From positions 62,001 through 126,000 of the forward strand of contig CANJTS010000008.1 of assembly GCA_947477655.1 (NCBI GenBank): a stretch of 64,000 nt of DNA, written 5' to 3'. The translations under genes were made by a program, and so were the position numbers. Source of the stretch: CAILUG01 sp903844415 (lineage in GTDB: Bacteria; Pseudomonadota; Gammaproteobacteria; Pseudomonadales; Pseudohongiellaceae). Positions 43,900-52,160 of the stretch are shown here, piece by piece (position 1 is the first letter of the stretch; every line of letters begins with the position of its first letter). Below the pieces are notes generated by a model. That model saw nothing but the letters and a program-made list of their open reading frames with translations. It was not told the DNA's origin and did not search any database.

Positions 43900-45141
43900 T
43901 TACTGGGCTGGCATTATGCGCAACACCGCACCGTCTTTTTCTTCTGTTGCTACATAAATAAATCCATCCGGTCCTTGTCTCACATCGCGAATACGCTGGT
44001 GTAGATCAACCAGCAGACTTTCGCGGCGTAGTTCTTCCATGTTTTCATTTAGCACTATGCGTTCTACATGGCCGGTGCCGGGTACTTCTCCCATACGCAA
44101 GCCGCCCACAAACAAACCGCCGGTCCATTGGCGCATGACATCACTAGTATAAAAAGTCATACCCGATACAGCGATAGCTGGCATCCAGTACACCACGGGT
44201 GGTTCAAAACCAACATGGTTGGGGCCATCACCTTGCCAGGGGCCGGTGTAATTTCGACCTAAACTTACGATGGGCCAACCGTAATTGGCACCTGCTTTTA
44301 GGATGTTGATTTCGTCGCCGCCATTAGGACCATTTTCGTTTTGCCACATAACCCCTGTGCCCGGATGCAGCGCCAACCCTAGCGAATTGCGATGACCGTA
44401 GGTGTACACATCTTTGCGAGCATTAGGCGTGTTAACAAAGGGATTGTCAGTGGGGATGCTGCCATCGTCGTTGATACGCATAACCTTGCCACCGGCAGTG
44501 TTAAGGTCTTGCGGATCGTTGCCACTGGTGGTGATGAATAAGCTGCCATCATTGCCAAAGGCTAAACGGGTAGCGCCATTGACGGTTGCTTCGCCGCCCC
44601 AGATATCTTTGAAATCTACCAAGGTTGTGCCTGTCCAACGGCCTCTGCCAATTGCTACACCATGTTCATCATTAGGCAAGGGTTTGGTGTAGGCCAAATA
44701 AATCATTTGGTTATTAGCAAAATCTGGATGCAGGGCGATGTCGAGATAGCCATGCACAGTTGCTGGCGCACCCGATTCGCCGCGGAAAACTGAAGGTGGG
44801 CCACCCATAATTTCGGTGGTGGTGCCATTTTTCAGCAGATGAATTTTGCCGGGACGCGACACTACCAAAATACCTCCATCAGGCAGAAAGGTAAGTGCCA
44901 TGGGTAATTCGATGCCACGTGCGACAACTTCAACCTTGATGTTCAACCCTTCGGCGGTTGCGTAGGTCCAGGGTCCGGCACCCAATTTCTGGCCGGCTAT
45001 ACCTGTGGGGGCAACCGGAATGCCGCCGTTAAAGGCAACACTTTGCTGAGCCATAACAGCTGTAGAAATAAAACAGCCTAAAAATAACGGCATGGTGAAC
45101 ATGCGTGTGGTTTTGATGTTGAACAGTCTATTTTTAATCAT
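43900..45141 (-). CDS. PQQ-dependent sugar dehydrogenase (soluble, YliI/GDH-B type)
   Basis: A 413-residue periplasmic protein with a signal peptide (MIKNRLFNIKTTRMFTMPLF... VMAQQ) and a six-bladed beta-propeller of the GSDH family. Landmarks are LPMALTFLPDGGILVVSRPGKI, YLDIALHPDFANNQMIYLAY, YTYGHRNSLGLALHPGTG and NGPNGGDEINILKAGANYGWP, with the His/Arg residues that hold PQQ. It oxidises aldoses or possibly other alcohols using PQQ as the electron carrier. No PQQ synthesis genes are in the window. The ATG at 45141 is used; the TTG at 45162 is unlikely. Confidence 0.9.
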   Translation of the reverse strand: MIKNRLFNIKTTRMFTMPLFLGCFISTAVMAQQSVAFNGGIPVAPTGIAGQKLGAGPWTYATAEGLNIKVEVVARGIELPMALTFLPDGGILVVSRPGKIHLLKNGTTTEIMGGPPSVFRGESGAPATVHGYLDIALHPDFANNQMIYLAYTKPLPNDEHGVAIGRGRWTGTTLVDFKDIWGGEATVNGATRLAFGNDGSLFITTSGNDPQDLNTAGGKVMRINDDGSIPTDNPFVNTPNARKDVYTYGHRNSLGLALHPGTGVMWQNENGPNGGDEINILKAGANYGWPIVSLGRNYTGPWQGDGPNHVGFEPPVVYWMPAIAVSGMTFYTSDVMRQWTGGLFVGGLRMGEVPGTGHVERIVLNENMEELRRESLLVDLHQRIRDVRQGPDGFIYVATEEKDGAVLRIMPAQ

Positions 45142-45480
45142 GGTGCACCCTTTATTGTGCAAAACGTGGTTTGTATGTTTTTGTTTTGGATAAAAAAGCC
45201 GGGTTGATTACACCACTTATGGCGCTAGATGGGAACTTGCAGCAGGGGGTCAAGGTGTTTTACATGGCTCAGGAGCACGCGTGGACGCTTCCATTTGGCT
45301 CTCATCGGCTTCCTTGCCGATGAGGTCTCCTGAGCCATGTAGGTCATCATGCCATGGTCAGTCCATTGCCATGCTCGAATCCAAATTTATTGGCGTGTAA
45401 ACTCCAGTACTTAAAGGTTTAGTACGCCTTACCACCGCGCGTGTTAACCAAAAATTCCGATTTGGTGAGGTATAAAAAAG
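45142..45480. repeat. 339-bp gap carrying dispersed repeat copy 2 with complete palindrome
   Basis: The repeat at 45264-45328 is the better-preserved copy. TACATGGCTCAGGA (45261-45274) pairs perfectly with TCCTGAGCCATGTA (45328-45341), and inside lies a second hairpin CTCATCGGC / GCCGATGAG (45301-45309 / 45316-45324). The rest of the gap has no feature I can name, apart from GGTGAGG (45463-45470) as the ribosome site for the glycerate kinase. Confidence 0.8.
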
Positions 45481-46377
45481 GTGGTTATTAATTCTTCATT
45501 ACATGCAGCGCTGGAACTCTTTATTGCTAAAGAAAAACTGCCTTCTACTTATTTAGACACTGTAGAACAGTGGTTTTTACCCTTGGCAGAACAAATTCTG
45601 CATAAAGTGTCACGCAGCAACCAAGCGTTGCTAGTAGGTGTCAGTGGCTGTCAGGGCAGTGGCAAGTCAACCTTGGCCGAGTTGTTGGTGATGTTGCTCA
45701 AAGAATTAATGGGGCTCAATTGCATTAATTTATCGATAGATGACTTTTATCTTACTTATGCCGAGCGTCAAACTCTGGCGCGGACGGTGCATCCGCTCTT
45801 GGCGACCCGAGGTGTGCCGGGCACACACGATATTGAGCTGGCCATCTCTACCATTAATAAATTGCGCGCAAGTGGTCATGTCAACATTCCACGTTTTAAT
45901 AAAGCAATTGACGATCGTTTACCAGTAGCAGATTGGCAACGCAAACAAGCACCGGTGGACGTCATTGTGCTGGAAGGGTGGTGTCTGGCTGTGCCAGCGC
46001 AGTCTGAGCAGGAGTTGTTGCCGGCGCTTAATGTGCTCGAACAGCAGGAAGACCCTACTGGCATTTGGCGCAACCATGTCAATGAACAAATCCGCACGGT
46101 ATATACGCCGTTTTACAACATGATCGACTACTTGATAATGCTCAAGGCTCCGGACTTTGCCAAGGTGTTTGAGTGGCGCCAAAATCAGGAAAATAAACTC
46201 GCAGCCTTGCAAGCAGCAGGGCAAAAAAATCGGGTGATGAACAAGGAGCAACTAATACGGTTTATTCATCATTACGAACGGGTAACCCGCCATGGTTTAA
46301 AAATATTGCCCCAGCGGGCAGATGTGGTATTCGAATTAACAGATGCACAGACGATTAACGGTAGATTAACTGGGTGA
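45481..46377 (+). CDS. Glycerate 3-kinase-like P-loop kinase
   Basis: A 298-residue P-loop NTPase resembling D-glycerate 3-kinase (the plant GLYK group) and related to phosphoribulokinase/uridine kinase. The P-loop is VGVSGCQGSGKST with Lys62; LSIDDFYLTYAER supplies the Walker B-like Asp pair, then RGVPGTHDIELAI and DVIVLEGWCLAVP. It would phosphorylate D-glycerate to 3-phosphoglycerate. The start is a GTG preceded by GGTGAGG at ten bases. It stands alone between a dispersed repeat and the TonB receptor. Confidence 0.85.
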   Translation: MVINSSLHAALELFIAKEKLPSTYLDTVEQWFLPLAEQILHKVSRSNQALLVGVSGCQGSGKSTLAELLVMLLKELMGLNCINLSIDDFYLTYAERQTLARTVHPLLATRGVPGTHDIELAISTINKLRASGHVNIPRFNKAIDDRLPVADWQRKQAPVDVIVLEGWCLAVPAQSEQELLPALNVLEQQEDPTGIWRNHVNEQIRTVYTPFYNMIDYLIMLKAPDFAKVFEWRQNQENKLAALQAAGQKNRVMNKEQLIRFIHHYERVTRHGLKILPQRADVVFELTDAQTINGRLTG

Positions 46378-46609
46378 GCGCAGATGCTTGGTTTTAAAAA
46401 GTCTGACATCACCCATACAAGGCATTCTTATTTGCTGTTTTATGTAAGAAATATGGAACATTTAATTGCATTAGTGCTTGACGGTATTTTTGCACACAAG
46501 CAGATGTTACTGTCTGATAAGCATTTTATATTATGAAATGCCCAGTAATAAAATAACGCTACTAAACAAATGCAGACTGCGGCTCTTAACTGAAAAAGGG
46601 GGATATGTA

Positions 46610-49600
46610 ATGTATGCAACTAGGAACAAAAAAATAAAAGTAGGTCGTGTTTTTCCAAGTTCGGCGCTAACCGCTGTAATTGCTAGCATAACGGCTAGCA
46701 CAGTGATGGCGGCGCAGCTTGAAGAGATAACCGTTACTGGCTCGCGTATCCAACGCGATGTGGGCTTCGAGTCCGCTGCGCCAATCACGGCGCTGTTGTC
46801 GGCAGAGCTAACTTTGTTTGAACCCGGCTTGGGTGTTTCTCAACAATTGGCTAATTTGCCCCAGTTTTTCAACAACGTCAGCTCCGATGATATTGCCGGT
46901 CGGGTCGGGGGCGATGTTGGTCAGAGCCAGCTCAACATGCGCGGCATGGGCGGAGAGCGCACCTTGGTACTGCTGGATGGTATGCGCGTAGTGCCTTCCG
47001 ACAGTCGCAGTTCAGTGTCAGTCGATTATCTCCCTAGTCCGCTAATTCAGCGCACCGATATCGTCACTGGCGGCGCGTCTGCGGCCTATGGTTCCGGCGC
47101 CCTGACAGGCGTGACTAATTTTGTTATCAACCGTCAGTTTACCGGTCTCAAGATCACTGCCCGCGGTGGTATCAACGAATTTAACGGTGATGGTCAGAAC
47201 ACACGCTTTACTGCGGCCTGGGGTCGTGACTTTTTAGAGGGCGACCGGCTTCATTTGGTAGGATCACTAGAGATTAGAAATAACCGTGAATTCCGTCGGG
47301 CTAGGCCCGATGCGTTTGAATTGGACTGGGATAAATTTTCAGGCTATGTGACCAACCCCGCATGGGTGGCATGGCGAGCAGCTACCCCGGCCAGTGTACT
47401 GGCAAGCGCGGCCCCTGTGCCGTTGCGGCTTTCTGCACAGGGTATAACCTCCACCTCATGGACCGCGACCGGCCTCATCCGTCAGGCCGGATTCTCCTTA
47501 GACCGTTACTCGTTCACCGAAGCCGGTACTGGTGTTCAGCCGTTCCAGACCCAGAACTGCGATCTCGTTTCTCTACCCAGCGCCTCAGGCTCACAGTCGA
47601 ACATGGCATGTAATGACTCTTCCTATCAGTACCAATTGTTCCGAAAAGGCCGTTACATTGAAGACAGAGTGCGCCTCGGGGTTGCCTTGCAAACCGGTTT
47701 TCTAGGAGCGGATTTTCAGCTTACAGACACCACCAAACTGTGGGGTCATGTGCTGTATGGTCGCACTATGAATTCTTCTCCACCGACCCAGACCGGTCAG
47801 CATGAGGGCATATCCTACGAGACCGTCTTTTCAGGCAACCCTTATCTGCCGGCAGTTGTGCAGCAAGCTATGACCACCGAGAAGCGCACCAGTATCCGTG
47901 TAGACCAGAACGGTTTTTCGGATATTCCTTGGGGCTTCCAAGAACGCCCAGTGGTTACCAATTACATGTATTCCGTGACCGGGGGCTTCGACACCCAGTT
48001 GTGGGGCGATTGGAATATGAAAGGCTCGCTTACTTCGGGCTATGCCAACAAACACAGCGTGCTCAACAATTGGGAACGCAACGACCGTTTCTTTATGGCG
48101 CATGACGCGGTGAAGGATCCGGAGACCGGCAACATCGTATGTCGGATTCAAACTATCGCCCGTGATTTCCAGCGCAAAGGCCGCAATCTGGAAGCTGAAC
48201 TAAATGCTTGGGCTCAAAAAAATACTTCGGTCTATCCTACCGAAGGGTTAAATCCCTACGAGAAAGCCATCCCACTGAAATATCCTTTCGCAGTGGACAG
48301 CATCGACGGCACTATTAAGGATTGTGTGCCAGTGAATATGTTCGGTAAGGGCAATCAGTCCGAAGCAGCCATGCGGTATATATTCTCGGGCCGCAACAAG
48401 ACTGCTAATTCCACGCAAAAGCAAGATTTCGCCGAGATTGTAGCCAACGGTACTGTTTACGAAAATTGGGGTCCTGGTGCGATTTCAGGTGCTATTGGCG
48501 CCAACTATCGCAAAGAATCCATTTCCCAAATTGTGCTTGATCCAGATATCGATACTCTTGGGCCACCCTATAACGTGACATTGCCTGACGGCACTGTGGT
48601 GATGCGCGGCATTCCCCCACAAATACAAACCGGTAGCGCCAACCTGCACCGTTTCAGTAGCCAGCCATCTTACGGTGGCGGCTTCGATGTTACAGAGATG
48701 TTTGCCGAAACAATCGTGCCGTTGTTTGATTCAGTCGATGGGCCGCAGTATGCCGAACTCAACCTAGCTGCTCGCCATGCCGACTACTCGCGCGCTGGTA
48801 AGGTGTGGGTATGGAAGGCGGGCCTGAGTTTCCAGGTGCTGGAAGACCTGCGTCTGCGCGGTACTTATTCCCACGATATGCGCGAGGGTTCATTTCGCGA
48901 ACTCTTCACACAACAAGGTGGCGGTGGTACTCCTACAGATCCGGAGCCAACCAAAGAGACTCCCACCGGCCCGGCGGTTACCAATAGATCGTACCTAATC
49001 TCCAGCCTTGCTGGCGGCAATCCAGACATCGCGCCTGAGCAAGCCGATACTACTGCGATGGGTTTTGTCTATCAGCCGTCCTTCATCGACGGACTTCAGT
49101 TGTCACTGGACCGCTATGTAGTGAAGTTGGATCCATCTATCGTGCAATACACGGTGCAACAAATCGTTGATCAGTGCTTTCAATCCAAAATATATTGTGA
49201 CCGCATCGACCGTGATCCGGTTACCAATCAAATTGGGATGATCAGAAATCTCTTCGTTAACTCAGATAAGGCTAGGGTTAGCGGCTGGGATACAGAAATA
49301 TCCTATCGCATGGAACCTGACTTTCTTGCCAACCAGGCTGAATCAATGAATCTACGACTAGTGGGCGGTTTAATGGATGAAAATTCCATTACCCCAAAAG
49401 GCGGTATCACGATCGAGCGCGCTGGCCAGTCAGACATGCCAAAAGAAATGGTGACCATCATGGGTGCCTATAATTTTGGCGACTATGGCGTTAATTTGGT
49501 ACAGACCTGGGCCGGTAAGTCCAAAAGAAACAACACTTGGGTAGAAGGGGTTGATGTGGATAGCAACAATGTCCCTTCTTGGCATAACACCAACTTGGGT

Positions 49601-49756
49601 TTTTCCTGGAATGTAGAGTCAGAATTACTTGGCTTCTGGTCGGCGTCCTTCAATGTCACCAATGTGTTCAACCGGGGTGCGATACAACGCGGCAGCACCA
49701 CTTCGGGAGACGAAGTTGGGCGGCGCTATTCGTTGGGGTTCGAAACTTCTTTTTAA
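46610..49756 (+). CDS. TonB-dependent receptor
   Basis: A 1048-residue outer-membrane active transporter. After a long basic signal region (ending VMAAQ) comes a TonB-box-like LEEITVTGSRI, then a plug with QSQLNMRGMGGERTLVLLDGMRVVPSD and GGASAAYGSGALTGVTNFVI, and a 22-strand barrel ending RRYSLGFETSF. The ATG at 46610 follows AAGGGGGA; the open frame further upstream to 46478 lacks a signal and a site. No adjacent Fur-type operator was seen. Downstream are a DUF6152 protein and a lipoprotein, so an organic substrate rather than iron is likely. The gene has clearly higher G+C than its left neighbours. Confidence 0.93.
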   Translation: MYATRNKKIKVGRVFPSSALTAVIASITASTVMAAQLEEITVTGSRIQRDVGFESAAPITALLSAELTLFEPGLGVSQQLANLPQFFNNVSSDDIAGRVGGDVGQSQLNMRGMGGERTLVLLDGMRVVPSDSRSSVSVDYLPSPLIQRTDIVTGGASAAYGSGALTGVTNFVINRQFTGLKITARGGINEFNGDGQNTRFTAAWGRDFLEGDRLHLVGSLEIRNNREFRRARPDAFELDWDKFSGYVTNPAWVAWRAATPASVLASAAPVPLRLSAQGITSTSWTATGLIRQAGFSLDRYSFTEAGTGVQPFQTQNCDLVSLPSASGSQSNMACNDSSYQYQLFRKGRYIEDRVRLGVALQTGFLGADFQLTDTTKLWGHVLYGRTMNSSPPTQTGQHEGISYETVFSGNPYLPAVVQQAMTTEKRTSIRVDQNGFSDIPWGFQERPVVTNYMYSVTGGFDTQLWGDWNMKGSLTSGYANKHSVLNNWERNDRFFMAHDAVKDPETGNIVCRIQTIARDFQRKGRNLEAELNAWAQKNTSVYPTEGLNPYEKAIPLKYPFAVDSIDGTIKDCVPVNMFGKGNQSEAAMRYIFSGRNKTANSTQKQDFAEIVANGTVYENWGPGAISGAIGANYRKESISQIVLDPDIDTLGPPYNVTLPDGTVVMRGIPPQIQTGSANLHRFSSQPSYGGGFDVTEMFAETIVPLFDSVDGPQYAELNLAARHADYSRAGKVWVWKAGLSFQVLEDLRLRGTYSHDMREGSFRELFTQQGGGGTPTDPEPTKETPTGPAVTNRSYLISSLAGGNPDIAPEQADTTAMGFVYQPSFIDGLQLSLDRYVVKLDPSIVQYTVQQIVDQCFQSKIYCDRIDRDPVTNQIGMIRNLFVNSDKARVSGWDTEISYRMEPDFLANQAESMNLRLVGGLMDENSITPKGGITIERAGQSDMPKEMVTIMGAYNFGDYGVNLVQTWAGKSKRNNTWVEGVDVDSNNVPSWHNTNLGFSWNVESELLGFWSASFNVTNVFNRGAIQRGSTTSGDEVGRRYSLGFETSF

Positions 49757-49881
49757 GCAACCTTGATATTTTTATATCCACAGTATGAAAGGAGGCCAAG
49801 GATGGCTCTCTTCCATCCCCTTAATATGCTTGAGTAATACAGGACGTGGAATGATTCGAGTTAATGTGCCTGCCCATAAAG

Positions 49882-49908
49882 AACACATGTCACCGCCGAC
49901 CATGTGTT
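49882..49908. promoter_or_regulatory. Inverted repeat upstream of the second DUF6152 gene
   Basis: AACACATG (49882-49889) and CATGTGTT (49901-49908) are a perfect eight-base inverted repeat around an 11-base loop, 42 bases before the DUF6152 start. It could be an operator or a leader hairpin; no T-run follows. Confidence 0.5.
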
Positions 49909-49949
49909 AACCAGGGCTGTACATTCTTTTTAAACAACCGGGAGTTGTT

Positions 49950-51083
49950 ATGAAAAAGCAATATATACAATGCCGCCTTATTACAGTAACGGCAGTTCTG
50001 GCAGCGTTTTACGCGCCCTACGTTTTGGCACATCATCCCGTATCAGCCAAGTTCGACACGACACAGTCGGTAACACTCACCGGTCGCGTGACGGAAGTCG
50101 ACTGGGCCAATCCCCACACCCACATTTTCATGAGCGTGGAAGACAAATCCGGCGCCGTCAAGAACTGGGCAATCGAACTGGAAAGTCCTATCGAACTCGA
50201 GTGGGGCGGTTGGCGACCAGACACACTTGCCATAGGCGCTGTGATCACGGTTGAAGGGCCATTAGCCCGCAATGGCACTGGGCAGATCTGGGCCAACAGC
50301 ATCATCAAGGAAGACGGCAACAGCGTGTTCGATCTGCCCGATAACATTCTTGAATCGCAATTGGGATCTCGCGTGGAAGGTCCCGCGCCGCGCTGGCCCG
50401 ACGGTCATCCCCGGCTTGGTTCAGAACCTGGGCAAAGCGGCTATTGGTCCGTGCCGAGCCAACATTCGCTTGTGGAAAGCGGGGTGAGTGTGGCGATGGA
50501 CAAGCATGGCATCCTCGCCAATATCGAAGATGCTGCAAGTGTTGCTCCTTTCCAAGACTGGGCACGCGATCTTTACGTTATACGCCAGCAGAATTTCATG
50601 AAAGATGATCCTCTGTTTCTTTACTGCATCCCACCCGGTGGACCACGCATGTTCCAGGTTCCGTACGGTGTGCAGTTTCTCGAGCAGCCCATCCATCAGC
50701 GCGTCACCGTGCTAATGGGCGGTGGCAACAGTAACTGGCGTTTGATCCACCTGGATGGCCGCGAGCAGATAGGCCAGGTGACTGGCAACGACAACAATCC
50801 GCTTTTTTTTGGCCGTGGCCTAGGTCGTTGGGAAGGAGACAGCTTTGTGGTGGACAGCAACGGCTTCAACGAAAGCTTTTGGTTTTCCAACGGTGGCCTA
50901 CCACATACCAGTCAGTTGCACTTGATAGAACGCTTCACACGTGTTGACCTCAACACGCTGCAGTACGAAGTGACAATTGATGATCCCGGGGCCTACACCC
51001 GCGAATGGAAAAGTGCATGGACATTACTCTGGGTGGCGAACAAAGACCTGCCGGATCATTATTGCCAGGATAACCGCCCCTGA
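49950..51083 (+). CDS. DUF6152 family exported protein (TonB-linked)
   Basis: A 377-residue secreted protein. After a signal peptide ending near VLAHH, the DUF6152 domain has HHPVSAKFDTTQSVTLTG, VDWANPHTHIFM and the GxxITVEGPLARNG block. The C-terminal half contains GRWEGDSFVVDSNGF, LHLIERFTRVDLNTLQYEVT and IDDPGAYTREW. The same modules occur, in the same order, in the 13467 gene, so the two are paralogues. GGGAG precedes the ATG closely. It probably forms a unit with the TonB receptor and the following lipoprotein. Role unknown. Confidence 0.87.
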   Translation: MKKQYIQCRLITVTAVLAAFYAPYVLAHHPVSAKFDTTQSVTLTGRVTEVDWANPHTHIFMSVEDKSGAVKNWAIELESPIELEWGGWRPDTLAIGAVITVEGPLARNGTGQIWANSIIKEDGNSVFDLPDNILESQLGSRVEGPAPRWPDGHPRLGSEPGQSGYWSVPSQHSLVESGVSVAMDKHGILANIEDAASVAPFQDWARDLYVIRQQNFMKDDPLFLYCIPPGGPRMFQVPYGVQFLEQPIHQRVTVLMGGGNSNWRLIHLDGREQIGQVTGNDNNPLFFGRGLGRWEGDSFVVDSNGFNESFWFSNGGLPHTSQLHLIERFTRVDLNTLQYEVTIDDPGAYTREWKSAWTLLWVANKDLPDHYCQDNRP

Positions 51084-51115
51084 TTCACGCTGACCCTACT
51101 ATGAGTGAACATCCA

Positions 51116-51985
51116 ATGAAAAACACATTCAAGCGCAATTCTGGAATTTTTATGCTGGCACCGTTACTCGCGGTGCTGGGCGCGTGTTCGCAGTCTGATG
51201 AAAGCATAACCGAGCAAACTAAATCCGCTGTAACACAAACTACAACTGTAACTGCCGATGGTCCGCCACGCCTTGAAGACGGCAGTGTAAACCTCGGACC
51301 GCCTCCGGGCTCGATGGGCTTCTGGACCGCGAACAACGGTAGGCTCGTCAATGATCCCAATAATTACGAGGCTGCCCGCAGGGAAATGAATTCGCGCGTT
51401 AACATCGAGGATGCACCGCTGCAACCCTGGACACTCGCGCTCACTAACTATCGGCAAGACACATTTATCGCGAGTGAGCCCTACACCCGTTGCAAGCCAG
51501 CAGGTGGTCCGCGCCAGATCATGTCGCCTTATGGTTTTGAGATCGTGCAGATGCCAGAGATGGAGCGTGTCTACATACTTACTGTATCCAATGCGATGAG
51601 CTACCGCACAATTTACATGGACGGCCGCGAGCATCCGGCTGAGATTCTCCGTCCCACCTACCTGGGCCACTCCATTGGTCACTGGGAAGGCGACACGTTG
51701 GTCATCGATACAGTTGGCTTTAGCGAACGCTCATGGACAAACCGCGACGGTTTACCCACTACAGACAAGCTTCACCTCACCGAACGTTTGACACGCAGCA
51801 GCCTTAACGACATGGACTACACCTTTACCATAGATGATCCGGGTGCTTACACCGCGCCATGGACGAGCGGTTTCGGCGTGGAATGGAACGCCGACCAAGA
51901 AGTGTTCGAGTACATGTGCCAAGAAAACAACATTTCGCCAGCGGCGATGGTGGGAGAGGGAAGGTTGAGTATTATCGTGCCGTAG
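51116..51985 (+). CDS. Lipoprotein with DUF6152-associated C-terminal module
   Basis: A 289-residue lipoprotein (lipobox LAVLGAC near residue 25). It has no DUF6152 N-terminal domain but shares the C-terminal module: HSIGHWEGDTLVIDTVGFSE, LHLTERLTRSSLNDMDYTFT and IDDPGAYTAPW align with the upstream gene. The open frame begins at an ATG at 51101; the ATG at 51116 is preferred because it opens the lipoprotein signal. It follows the DUF6152 gene by about 32 bases. Function unknown; possibly a periplasmic partner of the TonB receptor. Confidence 0.82.
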   Translation: MKNTFKRNSGIFMLAPLLAVLGACSQSDESITEQTKSAVTQTTTVTADGPPRLEDGSVNLGPPPGSMGFWTANNGRLVNDPNNYEAARREMNSRVNIEDAPLQPWTLALTNYRQDTFIASEPYTRCKPAGGPRQIMSPYGFEIVQMPEMERVYILTVSNAMSYRTIYMDGREHPAEILRPTYLGHSIGHWEGDTLVIDTVGFSERSWTNRDGLPTTDKLHLTERLTRSSLNDMDYTFTIDDPGAYTAPWTSGFGVEWNADQEVFEYMCQENNISPAAMVGEGRLSIIVP

Positions 51986-52031
51986 GATGGATGCTTAATT
52001 AGTATCAGCAGATGTGCCCGGGCTGTCTTAG

Positions 52032-52083
52032 CTTAAGAGTTTGGCTTAAGAATTTGGCTTAGGCATTTGTCTTAAGAGTTTCG
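52032..52083. repeat. 13-bp tandem repeat, four copies
   Basis: Four consecutive 13-bp units start with CTTA: CTTAAGAGTTTGG, CTTAAGAATTTGG, CTTAGGCATTTGT and CTTAAGAGTTTCG. It lies in the 175-bp gap between the lipoprotein gene and the PQQ dehydrogenase gene, downstream of both since they converge. No gene or clear terminator is seen in the gap. Confidence 0.9.
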
Positions 52084-52160
52084 CGGATCATCACTGACAC
52101 CAAAATAGGCACACACCAGATCTCCGCCCGTCTTCAAAATAAGGAGAGCAACTAACCACA

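Noticed and set aside
46378..46609. Fur box ahead of the TonB receptor
   Set aside because: No convincing 19-bp GATAATGAT-type palindrome is present.
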